From NCBI RefSeq assembly GCF_001584145.1, contig NZ_CP013232.1:3844001-3908000 (forward strand): a stretch of DNA of 64,000 nt. Reading direction: 5' to 3'. A program made the position numbers and the translations under genes. Below the pieces are notes generated by a model. It had not been told where the DNA came from, did not search any database, and was given only the letters and a program-made list of their open reading frames with translations. The DNA comes from Collimonas fungivorans. GTDB taxonomy: Bacteria > Pseudomonadota > Gammaproteobacteria > Burkholderiales > Burkholderiaceae_D. Below, piece after piece: positions 56,831-64,000 of this stretch (positions are counted from its first letter, which is position 1; the number at the start of each line of letters is the position of its first letter).

Positions 56831-58153
56831 ATGAGCGCCCCCCACTATCCCGGCTTCGACACCTTGTCGCTGCACGCCGGCAGCGTACCCGATCCAGCCA
56901 CCGGCGCCCGCGCCACGCCGATTTACCTGACCTCGGCGTTTGTCTTCAAGGATTCCGACCACGCCGCCTCGCTGTTCAACATGGAACGCGCCGGCCATGT
57001 ATATTCGCGCATTTCGAATCCGACCAACGCCGTGCTGGAAGAACGCATCGCGGCGCTGGAAGGCGGCGTCGCCGGGATTGCCGTCGCCAGCGGCCAGGCC
57101 GCCATGCACCTGGGACTGGCCACCATCGCCGGCGCCGGTTCGCATATCGTGGCCTCGCGCGCCTTATATGGCGGTTCGCACAACCTGCTGTCGTACACCA
57201 TGAAGCGTTTCGGCATCGAAACCACCTTCGTCGATCCGAACGACCTCGATGCCTGGCGCGCGGCGATCCGGCCCAACACCAAAGTCCTGTTCGGCGAAAC
57301 CCTCGGCAATCCGGGGCTGGACGTGCTGGACATCCCGCGCATCTCGGCCCTGGCGCACGAACATTACCTGCCGCTGATGGTCGACGCCACGTTTACCACG
57401 CCGTACCTGCTGAAACCGTTCGAACACGGTGCCGACCTGGTGTTCCACTCCGCCACCAAGTTCCTGTGCGGCCACGGCACCGCGGTCGGCGGCCTGCTGG
57501 TGGACGGCGGCACTTTCGACTGGCAGCAGGCGTACGACAAAACCGGCCGCTTCGGCGAATTGTGCGAACCGTATGAAGGCTTCCACGGCATGGTGTTTTC
57601 CGAGGAATCGACGGTGGCGCCGTTTTCGCTGCGCGCGCGGCGCGAAGGCTTGCGCGATTTCGGCGCGGTGATGAGTCCGCACAACGCGTTCGCCATCCTG
57701 CAAGGGATAGAGACGCTGGCGCTGCGCATGGAAAAACATGTGAGCAACACCCGCAAGGTGGTCGAATTCCTGGCGGCGCACGCCGCGGTCGAATCGGTGG
57801 CTTATCCTGAACTGCCGTCGCATCCCGGCCATGCACTGAGCAAGACGCTGCTGCCCAAAGGCTGCGGCGCGGTATTCTCGTTCAACCTCAAGGGCGACCG
57901 CGCCGCCGGCCAGCGCATGGTGGAGTCGCTGAAGATTTTTTCCCACCTGGCCAATGTCGGCGACGCCAAGTCGCTGGTCATCCATCCGGCCTCGACCACC
58001 CATTTCCGGGTGCCGAGCGAACAGCTGGCCGCCTCCGGCATTACCGAAGGCACGCTGCGGCTGTCGGTCGGCCTGGAGAACGTCGAAGACCTGATCGAAG
58101 ACCTGGCTTACGGCCTCAAGATGTCGCAGCGCACTGAACGCAAGGGGAAATGA
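56831..58153 (+). CDS. metY: O-acetylhomoserine aminocarboxypropyltransferase (MetY-type)
   Basis: A PLP enzyme of the Cys/Met metabolism family that makes homocysteine from O-acetyl- or O-succinylhomoserine and sulfide. The 440 residues carry YSRISNPTNAVLEERIAALEGG and the PLP Lys210 in FHSATKFLCGHG. The length and the SLHAGSVPDPATGARATPIYLTSAF start favour the O-acetyl-type MetY over the shorter MetZ, but the two are hard to separate. GAAGGAGA lies about ten bases before the ATG. The next gene starts 1 base past its stop. Confidence 0.9.
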   Translation: MSAPHYPGFDTLSLHAGSVPDPATGARATPIYLTSAFVFKDSDHAASLFNMERAGHVYSRISNPTNAVLEERIAALEGGVAGIAVASGQAAMHLGLATIAGAGSHIVASRALYGGSHNLLSYTMKRFGIETTFVDPNDLDAWRAAIRPNTKVLFGETLGNPGLDVLDIPRISALAHEHYLPLMVDATFTTPYLLKPFEHGADLVFHSATKFLCGHGTAVGGLLVDGGTFDWQQAYDKTGRFGELCEPYEGFHGMVFSEESTVAPFSLRARREGLRDFGAVMSPHNAFAILQGIETLALRMEKHVSNTRKVVEFLAAHAAVESVAYPELPSHPGHALSKTLLPKGCGAVFSFNLKGDRAAGQRMVESLKIFSHLANVGDAKSLVIHPASTTHFRVPSEQLAASGITEGTLRLSVGLENVEDLIEDLAYGLKMSQRTERKGK

Positions 58154-58154
58154 G

Positions 58155-59024
58155 ATGCTGCTAAAAATACATGGCGCAGATAACGACAGCTATTGTTATA
58201 CCGGCGGCAAAAGCTTCAACCCGGCACTGCCGACCGCGGTATTCATCCACGGCGGCCAGAACGACCACTCGGTCTGGATCCTGCAAACCCGCTATTTCGC
58301 CCATCACGGTTTCGGCGTGCTGGCGCCGGACTTGCCGGGCCACGGCCGCAGCCAGGGTCCGGCCCTGGCCAGCATCGAGGAATTGTCAGGCTGGCTGGAA
58401 TCCCTGCTGGATGCCGCCGGCGTCACCAAAGCCATCCTGATCGGCCACAGCATGGGTTCGCTGGTCGCCCTGGAGAGCGCCGGCCGCGCGGCCGGTTCCA
58501 CGCGCATCGCCGGCATTGCGCTGGTCGGCACCGCCTATCCGATGAAAGTCGCCGATGCGCTGCTCGATGCCGCCAACAATGACCAGCAGAGCGCGATCGA
58601 CATGGTGAACATCTGGTCGCACTCGACCATGTCGCCCAAGCCTTCGGCGCCCGGCCCGGGATTCCATGTGCAAGGCGCCAGCCAGCGCCTGATGCAGCGC
58701 ATTGCCCGGCAGTCGGACAGCAAGCCGACCGTGTTCCATACCGACTTTGCCGCCTGCAACAATTATGCAAACGGCGAACAGGCGGCACAGGCGGTGGCCT
58801 GCCCCACCCTGTTCCTGCTCGGCCAGCACGACGTCATGACTCCGGCCAAGGCAGCCGCCGGCCTGATTGCTGCGATCAAGCATGCCAAGGTAGTGCAGGT
58901 CGACGCCAGCGGCCATGCCCTGATGGCGGAACAGCCGGATGCGGTGCTGGATCATCTGTACAGGTTTGCAACGACAGCGCTGCGTTCGCCGGCAGCGGTT
59001 GCGCCTGCCGCCATCGGGGGTTAA
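58155..59024 (+). CDS. Alpha/beta hydrolase
   Basis: A 289-residue alpha/beta-hydrolase. The oxyanion HGG motif is FIHGGQNDHS, the nucleophile Ser lies in IGHSMGSL, and the acid and His follow in LFLLGQHDVMT and ASGHALMAEQP. Substrate is unknown; enzymes of this type act on esters, lactones or acyl-thioesters. The start is one base past the metY stop with GGGG upstream, so the two are probably co-translated, though no pathway link is evident. Confidence 0.88.
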   Translation: MLLKIHGADNDSYCYTGGKSFNPALPTAVFIHGGQNDHSVWILQTRYFAHHGFGVLAPDLPGHGRSQGPALASIEELSGWLESLLDAAGVTKAILIGHSMGSLVALESAGRAAGSTRIAGIALVGTAYPMKVADALLDAANNDQQSAIDMVNIWSHSTMSPKPSAPGPGFHVQGASQRLMQRIARQSDSKPTVFHTDFAACNNYANGEQAAQAVACPTLFLLGQHDVMTPAKAAAGLIAAIKHAKVVQVDASGHALMAEQPDAVLDHLYRFATTALRSPAAVAPAAIGG

Positions 59025-59055
59025 GCTTGAAGCATAGCAACCGCGAGGAGACGCC

Positions 59056-59373
59056 ATGCCTACCGTGCTTGAAAAGAAATACGAAACGTTCGCCGAGTTT
59101 TATCCGAGCTACCTGAGCCAGCACAGCAACCGCACTTGCCGCCAGCTGCACTTCGTCGGCTCGACCCTGGCCTTGCTTTCGCTGGTGGCGCTGGTGCTGA
59201 CCGGCGCCCTGTACTGGCTGGCCGTAGCACTGGTGTGCGGCTACGGTTTTGCCTGGATCGGCCATTTCGTGTTCGAGAAAAACCGCCCCGCCACCTTCAG
59301 GCAGCCGCTCTACTCTTTACTCGGCGACTGGGTCATGTACTGGCAGATGCTGACAGGCCAGGTTTCTTTTTAA
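59056..59373 (+). CDS. DUF962 (Mpo1-like) membrane protein
   Basis: A 105-residue membrane protein with two or three hydrophobic spans. The pattern FAEFYPSYLSQHSNRTCRQLHFVGS and GYGFAWIGHFVFEKNRPATF carries the conserved His residues of the Mpo1/DUF962 family. Yeast Mpo1 is a 2-hydroxy-fatty-acid dioxygenase; the bacterial role is not established. GGAG precedes the ATG, and the gene is co-oriented with metY and the hydrolase. Confidence 0.86.
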   Translation: MPTVLEKKYETFAEFYPSYLSQHSNRTCRQLHFVGSTLALLSLVALVLTGALYWLAVALVCGYGFAWIGHFVFEKNRPATFRQPLYSLLGDWVMYWQMLTGQVSF

Positions 59374-59388
59374 ACAACTATGTAAAAT

Positions 59389-59414
59389 AACGGTTCACGG
59401 CAATGTGAACCGTT
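59389..59414 (+). terminator. Hairpin after the DUF962 gene
   Basis: A perfect 10-bp stem (59389-59398 with 59405-59414) with a 6-base loop, 16 bases past the stop. The T-run following it is weak (TGTCCCTT), so it may be a partial terminator. Confidence 0.5.
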
Positions 59415-59500
59415 TGTCCCTTAGAATAGCGCCTACTTTACTTTTAGACATGATGACAAGCCAGAAGGCGGCTGCTCGTCAATGAGGAAACGGGGAATTC

Positions 59501-59698
59501 ATGCAAACCAGGGAAACCGCGCTGACGCACCGGGGGCCAGGCCAGGTTGCCAGGCCGGAAGCGCCCGCCGTCGCCGCCAAGCGGCCATTGTTCCTGATGA
59601 ACTACACAAGGCCGACCTACCAGGGCATGGTGCAGGTCAGCTATTTCTGGACGCCGGGCTTACTGCGCGGCGGCGACCTCAAGTTCCGGATGTACTAA
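59501..59698 (+). CDS. Possible small hypothetical protein
   Basis: A 65-codon frame with GGGGAATTC before its ATG. The N-terminal half is Ala/Pro/Arg-rich, and the C-terminal half reads PLFLMNYTRPTYQGMVQVSY, with many aromatic residues. No family is recognised and no membrane span is certain. It overlaps the convergent YihY gene by 39 bases. It could be a real small gene or a chance frame. Confidence 0.4.
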   Translation: MQTRETALTHRGPGQVARPEAPAVAAKRPLFLMNYTRPTYQGMVQVSYFWTPGLLRGGDLKFRMY

Positions 59699-60964
59699 AC
59701 CGTCGGCAAAATATGCTGCCAGCGTCTGCTCCAGCCCGCGTTCGATAGCCTCTTCCACCTGCCACGCCAGCGCCTCGTCGGTCACCTTGCCCGCCACCAG
59801 GTTGCACACGAACAGACGATAGATATCGCTCAGTTTCAGCCGTTCCGGATTGGCCAGCAAGATCCAGCCGTCGACGCTGATGCGCGCTTTGCGGCCCCAC
59901 TGGGTCCTGACCAGCTTGTCGGTCTGTACCGAACCGACCCAGCCGATCTCCTGCATCTGTTGCAGCAGGCTTTCCGATTCGTCAAAACCGAGCCTGGTCG
60001 CGCGCCGTATCTGGTCCGCATCCACCGCGGCCGAACTGCCTCCTGTCCTGGCCTGGTGCAACACGCCCAATACCGCCATCGCATCGACAAAAGCGCTGCC
60101 CGGCGCGGGCACGTGCCACCAGCGTTCGTACTTCACCACCGGCAAGGCCGCCACCAGCAAGGCGCCGACCAGGGTAATCATCCACAGCATGTAGATCCAC
60201 AACAGGAAAATCGGCAAGGCGGCCAGCGCGCCGTAGACCATGGTGTAGGTCGGGAACTTGATGACGTAGGCGGCAAAAAAACGCTTGGCGATTTCAAACA
60301 CGATGCCCGCCAGCAGGCCGCCCCAGACGGCGTCGCGCCAGTCCACCCGCTGGTTCGGCACCGCCACGTAGAGCAGGGTAAACGCACCGGTGGTCAGCGA
60401 CACCGACAGCAGCGTATAGAACCATCTGCCGGCCCAGCTCACCACCAGGCCGTTGGCCGCGGCCGACAAATAGGAGGTGACGGTGATCGAGATGCCGATC
60501 AGCAAAGGTCCCAATGTAATGATGGCCCAGTACACCAGCACCCGGTGTATCCACGGCCGCTGCTTCTTGACGCGCCAGATGCGGTTGAACACATGGTCCA
60601 CCGTCGACATGGTCAGCACCGAAGTGACGATCAGCGCCACGCCGCCGACCGCCGACAAGCGCGCCGACTTGGTGGCGAACTGGTTGAGATAGTCGAGGAT
60701 GACGTTGGCGACGCCCTTGGGCATCAGGTTTTGCACAAAATACTGTTCCAGCGAAGCGCGGAAGGTGCTGAACAGTGGAAATACGGTAAAGATCGCCAAG
60801 GCGATAGTCAGCATCGGCACCAGCGCCAGGATGGTGGTGAAGGTCAGGCTGCCGGCAACCTGCGGCAGGCGCTCTTCATCCAGGCGGCGCGCCGCGAAAC
60901 GAAACAGATCGCGCAATTGCGGCCAGGACAGGCCGCGCAGCCTGGAAAATTTCAATGACTTCAT
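59660..60964 (-). CDS. YihY/virulence factor BrkB family membrane protein
   Basis: A 434-residue inner-membrane protein of the YihY family. It has about six membrane spans, including FTTILALVPMLTIALAIFTVF and LPIFLLWIYMLWMITLVGALLVAAL, and a cytoplasmic C-terminal extension of some 130 residues with a winged-helix-like predicted part. The family was once annotated as RNase BN in error; its function is unknown. It diverges from the WrbA-like gene. Confidence 0.88.
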   Translation of the reverse strand: MKSLKFSRLRGLSWPQLRDLFRFAARRLDEERLPQVAGSLTFTTILALVPMLTIALAIFTVFPLFSTFRASLEQYFVQNLMPKGVANVILDYLNQFATKSARLSAVGGVALIVTSVLTMSTVDHVFNRIWRVKKQRPWIHRVLVYWAIITLGPLLIGISITVTSYLSAAANGLVVSWAGRWFYTLLSVSLTTGAFTLLYVAVPNQRVDWRDAVWGGLLAGIVFEIAKRFFAAYVIKFPTYTMVYGALAALPIFLLWIYMLWMITLVGALLVAALPVVKYERWWHVPAPGSAFVDAMAVLGVLHQARTGGSSAAVDADQIRRATRLGFDESESLLQQMQEIGWVGSVQTDKLVRTQWGRKARISVDGWILLANPERLKLSDIYRLFVCNLVAGKVTDEALAWQVEEAIERGLEQTLAAYFADGLVHPELEVAAAQ

Positions 60965-61021
60965 GCTTTCCCTGATTTTGCCTTCCGGAGCGGGTGATTA
61001 AAGGCGCGTTTTGCACCATGA

Positions 61022-61693
<672 letters not shown>

Positions 61694-61738
61694 AAGTGAC
61701 ACCTTGAAGCCGAATATAAAAATCAACATCGCGGGGAC

Positions 61739-62182
61739 ATGATGACCACCAAACTGAAACCGGGCATATCGACCCACCCGCTGCCGCACGCAGCACGCCA
61801 GCCGCGCTTCTTCTATTTCGGCGCGGTCGGCAGCCTGCTGGCCCTGATCGCGCTCGGCCTGGCCTGGGAACTGGCCCTGGCGCCGCTGCGCCCGGGCGGC
61901 TCCTGGATGGTGCTGAAAGTGCTGCCGCTGCTGTTCCCGCTGCGCGGCGTGCTCAAGCGCGACGTGTACACCATGCAATGGGCGTCCATGCTGATCCTGA
62001 TCTATTTCACCGAAGGCATAGTGCGCGCCACCAGCGACAGCAGTTTCCTGTCAAGCAGGCTGGGCTGGCTGGAAGCCGTGCTCAGCGTTGTCTTTTTCAT
62101 TTGCACCATCCTTTATCTCAGGCCTTACAAGAAGGCGGCCAAGGAAGTTGCGAAGCAAGCTATCAAGAAGGCGTCGCAATAG
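61739..62182 (+). CDS. DUF2069 family membrane protein
   Basis: A 147-residue protein with four predicted membrane spans (for example SLLALIALGLAWELALAPL and WASMLILIYFTEGIVRATS). The pattern FPLRGVLKRDVYTMQW is characteristic of DUF2069. The function is unknown. The C-terminus is basic (KKAAKEVAKQAIKKASQ). It is co-oriented with the WrbA-like gene, as in many Burkholderiales. Confidence 0.88.
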   Translation: MMTTKLKPGISTHPLPHAARQPRFFYFGAVGSLLALIALGLAWELALAPLRPGGSWMVLKVLPLLFPLRGVLKRDVYTMQWASMLILIYFTEGIVRATSDSSFLSSRLGWLEAVLSVVFFICTILYLRPYKKAAKEVAKQAIKKASQ

Positions 62183-62205
62183 GACGGTATGTACTCCGTG
62201 GTCCG

Positions 62206-62265
62206 TTAAATGGGGTCAGAGTAATTTTCGCAAAAGGCGCGAAAAAAAACTCTGACCCCATTTAA
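62206..62265. repeat. REP-like hairpin with TTAAATGGGGTCAGAGT arms
   Basis: The two 17-base arms at 62206-62222 and 62249-62265 are perfect reverse complements, and the inner bases continue the pairing (TTTTCGC/GCGAAAA). This motif recurs in many proteobacterial genomes, typically linked to RAYT (REP-associated) transposases. No such transposase is in this window. It lies between the DUF2069 and FAD-oxidase genes and may double as a terminator. Confidence 0.8.
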
Positions 62266-62286
62266 CTATTTTGCCGAAATTTGAAT

Positions 62287-63699
62287 ATGAAAAACACCGA
62301 ATTTCTCGATGCCTGTCGCAACGCTATCGGCGCGGCCCACGTGCTTACCGACGAAGCTGACAAAGCCGGCTACCTGACTGACCAGCGCCAACGCTTTACC
62401 GGCGCGGCGTTGGCTGTTGTCAAACCGGCGGACACTGCCGAAGTGGCAGCCATCGTGAAACTCTGCGCGCAGTTCCTGATCCCGATCGTGCCCCAAGGCG
62501 GCAACACCGGCCTGGTGCTGGGCAGCGTACCTGACCAGAGCGGCCAGGCCATGGTGCTGTCGCTCAAACGCCTGAACCGCATCCGCGCCGTCGACCCGCT
62601 CAACCACACCATCACGGCAGAAGCCGGGTGCATCCTGCAACACATCCAGGAAGCCGCCGCCGCAGAACAAACCTTGTTTCCGCTGTCGCTGGCCGCGGAA
62701 GGCAGCTGCACCATCGGCGGCAACCTCTCCACCAATGCTGGCGGCACCGCGGTGCTCCGCTACGGCAACACGCGCGAACTCTGCCTCGGCCTGGAAGTGG
62801 TGACCGCCCAAGGTGAAATCCTGCGCGGCCTGCGCGGCCTGCGCAAGGACAACACCGGCTACGACCTGCGCGACCTGTTCATCGGCGCAGAAGGCACGCT
62901 AGGCATCATCACCGCCGCCGTGCTCAAGATATTCCCGCAGCCAAAAGCCCAGCTCACCGCACTGGCGGCGGCACAGACTCCGGCAGATGCGCTACGCCTG
63001 CTGAGCCTGGCGCAAAGCCGCTGCGGCTCTACCCTGACCGGCTTTGAACTGATGTCGGACCTGTGCCTGCAACTGGTAGCCAAACATTTCCCGCAACTGC
63101 AATTCCCCTTTACCCAGCGCCATCCGTACTACGTGCTGCTGGAACTGTCCGACAACGAATCCGCAGATCACGCCGGCGGCCTGCTGGAAGCCGTCATCGG
63201 CGACGCCCTGGAACAGGACATCTGCCAGGATGCGGTGCTGGCCAGCTCGAGCGCCCAGTCGCGCGCCCTGTGGCAGCTGCGCGAAAGCATCTCCTCGGCG
63301 CAAGCGATGGAAGGCAAGAACATCAAGCACGACATCTCGCTGCCGATTTCCCGCATCGCCGAATTCATCACCGTTACCGACGCCCTGCTGCAGCAGCATT
63401 TCCCCGCTTGCCGCAACGTCACCTTCGGCCACCTGGGCGACGGCAACCTGCACTACAACGTCTCGCCGCCCGTCGCCTCCTCCGCCGAACAGTTCATAGA
63501 ACGGCAAGCCGACGTCAACCGCATCGTGCATGACAGCGTCGACCGCATGGGCGGCTCGATCTCGGCCGAACACGGCCTGGGCGCCCTCAAGCGCGACGAA
63601 ATCCTGCGCTATAAATCGCCGGTGGAAATGGCACTGATGAAGACCATCAAGCAAGCTCTGGATCCTTTGAACCTGATGAATCCAGGCAAAGTGATCTGA
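62287..63699 (+). CDS. FAD-binding oxidoreductase (GlcD/D-lactate dehydrogenase-type)
   Basis: A 470-residue FAD-linked 2-hydroxyacid dehydrogenase. The PCMH-type FAD-binding domain (about 30-210) has VPQGGNTGLVLGS and GGNLSTNAGGTAVLRYGNTRE, and the C-terminal oxidase domain ends ISAEHGLGALKRDEILRYKSP, with the conserved HGxG. Substrates in this family include glycolate, D-lactate and D-2-hydroxyglutarate; the exact one is not decided by sequence alone. I chose the ATG at 62287 over a TTG two codons upstream. Confidence 0.9.
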   Translation: MKNTEFLDACRNAIGAAHVLTDEADKAGYLTDQRQRFTGAALAVVKPADTAEVAAIVKLCAQFLIPIVPQGGNTGLVLGSVPDQSGQAMVLSLKRLNRIRAVDPLNHTITAEAGCILQHIQEAAAAEQTLFPLSLAAEGSCTIGGNLSTNAGGTAVLRYGNTRELCLGLEVVTAQGEILRGLRGLRKDNTGYDLRDLFIGAEGTLGIITAAVLKIFPQPKAQLTALAAAQTPADALRLLSLAQSRCGSTLTGFELMSDLCLQLVAKHFPQLQFPFTQRHPYYVLLELSDNESADHAGGLLEAVIGDALEQDICQDAVLASSSAQSRALWQLRESISSAQAMEGKNIKHDISLPISRIAEFITVTDALLQQHFPACRNVTFGHLGDGNLHYNVSPPVASSAEQFIERQADVNRIVHDSVDRMGGSISAEHGLGALKRDEILRYKSPVEMALMKTIKQALDPLNLMNPGKVI

Positions 63700-63789
63700 T
63701 TCGCTGCGCAGCCGGCCAATGTTGCCGCCTTACAATCTGTTACACCGGTCTTGTAGGCGTATCGCGCCTGCAAGGCGTTAATCGGAGGC

Positions 63790-63811
63790 ATAAGCAGAAA
63801 ATAAGCAGAAA
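63790..63811. repeat. 11-bp tandem duplication in the DUF1800 leader
   Basis: ATAAGCAGAAA occurs twice in perfect tandem, 18 bases before the start codon of the next gene. It probably arose by slippage. Confidence 0.6.
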
Positions 63812-63828
63812 ATTGCATAAGGCGAAAC

Positions 63829-64000
63829 ATGTCGACCCTTTCTCGTTTTCTATCGATCGCGCTGCTCAGCGGCATGGGCATGGTGGCGGTCCATGCGCAG
63901 AGTGTCCAGCCGCCGCTGAGCGACTCGGAAAAAGCCCTGCACGTACTCAACCGGCTGGCCTATGGACCGCGTCCCGGCGACGTCGATGCAGTCAAGCGCC
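63829..64000 (+). CDS. DUF1800 domain protein, N-terminal part (cut by window edge)
   Basis: The frame starts at an ATG with a signal peptide (MSTLSRFLSIALLSGMGMVA, then VHAQ) and continues with SDSEKALHVLNRLAYGPRPG, the usual opening of the DUF1800 family. DUF1800 proteins are exported, their function is largely unknown, and they are often followed by a DUF1501 gene. Only about 57 codons are in the window, so length and integrity cannot be judged. Confidence 0.8.
   Translation, partial: MSTLSRFLSIALLSGMGMVAVHAQSVQPPLSDSEKALHVLNRLAYGPRPGDVDAVKR

Overview
The window looks like a chromosomal segment of a betaproteobacterium of the Oxalobacteraceae, perhaps Collimonas or a close relative. This is inferred from GC-rich coding sequence, the gene order lepA-lepB-DUF4845-rnc-era-recO-pdxJ-acpS-nagZ, the rpmF-plsX-fabHDG-acpP-fabF cluster running into rpoE-rseA-rseB-degP, and the protein sequences. 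I see no prophage, insertion sequence with transposase, integron or CRISPR array. Nearly everything is housekeeping, with one clear accessory function (heme uptake).

Layout. 1-1631: a DMT transporter divergent from an Lrp/AsnC regulator. 1960-2379: a minus-strand tRNA Gly-Cys-Gly cluster with a near-consensus sigma-70 promoter and an intrinsic terminator. 2443-25391: one almost unbroken minus-strand block. Read in transcription order it is DUF177-rpmF-plsX-fabH-fabD-fabG-acpP-fabF (ribosome, phospholipid and fatty-acid synthesis), a small membrane protein, rpoE-rseA-rseB-degP (envelope stress regulon with a sigma-E-type promoter in front of rpoE), a glutaredoxin-like protein, lepA-lepB-DUF4845-rnc-era-recO-pdxJ-acpS-nagZ (translation, secretion, RNA processing, repair, cofactors, wall recycling), then uvrC and pgsA. 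25549-30651: maf and an RsmI-like methyltransferase, then S49 peptidase, Rieske protein, HAD phosphatase and RluC-type pseudouridine synthase. 31246-37633: rne followed by the molybdopterin genes moaA-mobA-moeA. 37643-39884: small accessory enzymes (GNAT, nucleotidyltransferase, DUF1810, VOC, lipoprotein). 40116-46497: a heme operon (TonB-dependent receptor, hmuS, hmuT, hmuU, hmuV) behind a Fur-box-like site that abuts a TATAAT. 46546-56682, minus strand: rmuC, truncated hemoglobin, a large ABC permease with DUF4126, aroC, a Tat-exported nucleoside hydrolase, an MFS-acyltransferase fusion and a CBS protein. 56831-64000: metY, alpha/beta hydrolase, DUF962, YihY/BrkB, WrbA-like, DUF2069, an FAD-linked oxidase and the start of a DUF1800 gene.

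Most unusual observations. Two conserved genes, fabG and degP, are each broken by what looks like a single missing G/C. In fabG the break creates an ATGA stop-start overlap that separates the catalytic Ser from the Tyr-Lys pair. Three dispersed palindromic elements share GTAGGGTGGGCA-type ends. At two of the loci the element end supplies the TAG stop codon of the neighbouring gene. A 162-bp element with 23-bp perfect terminal inverted repeats lies directly against the uvrC start codon. The rsmI-sppA gap holds at least five consecutive hairpins that I cannot assign to a known RNA. I did not find a convincing new multi-gene system.
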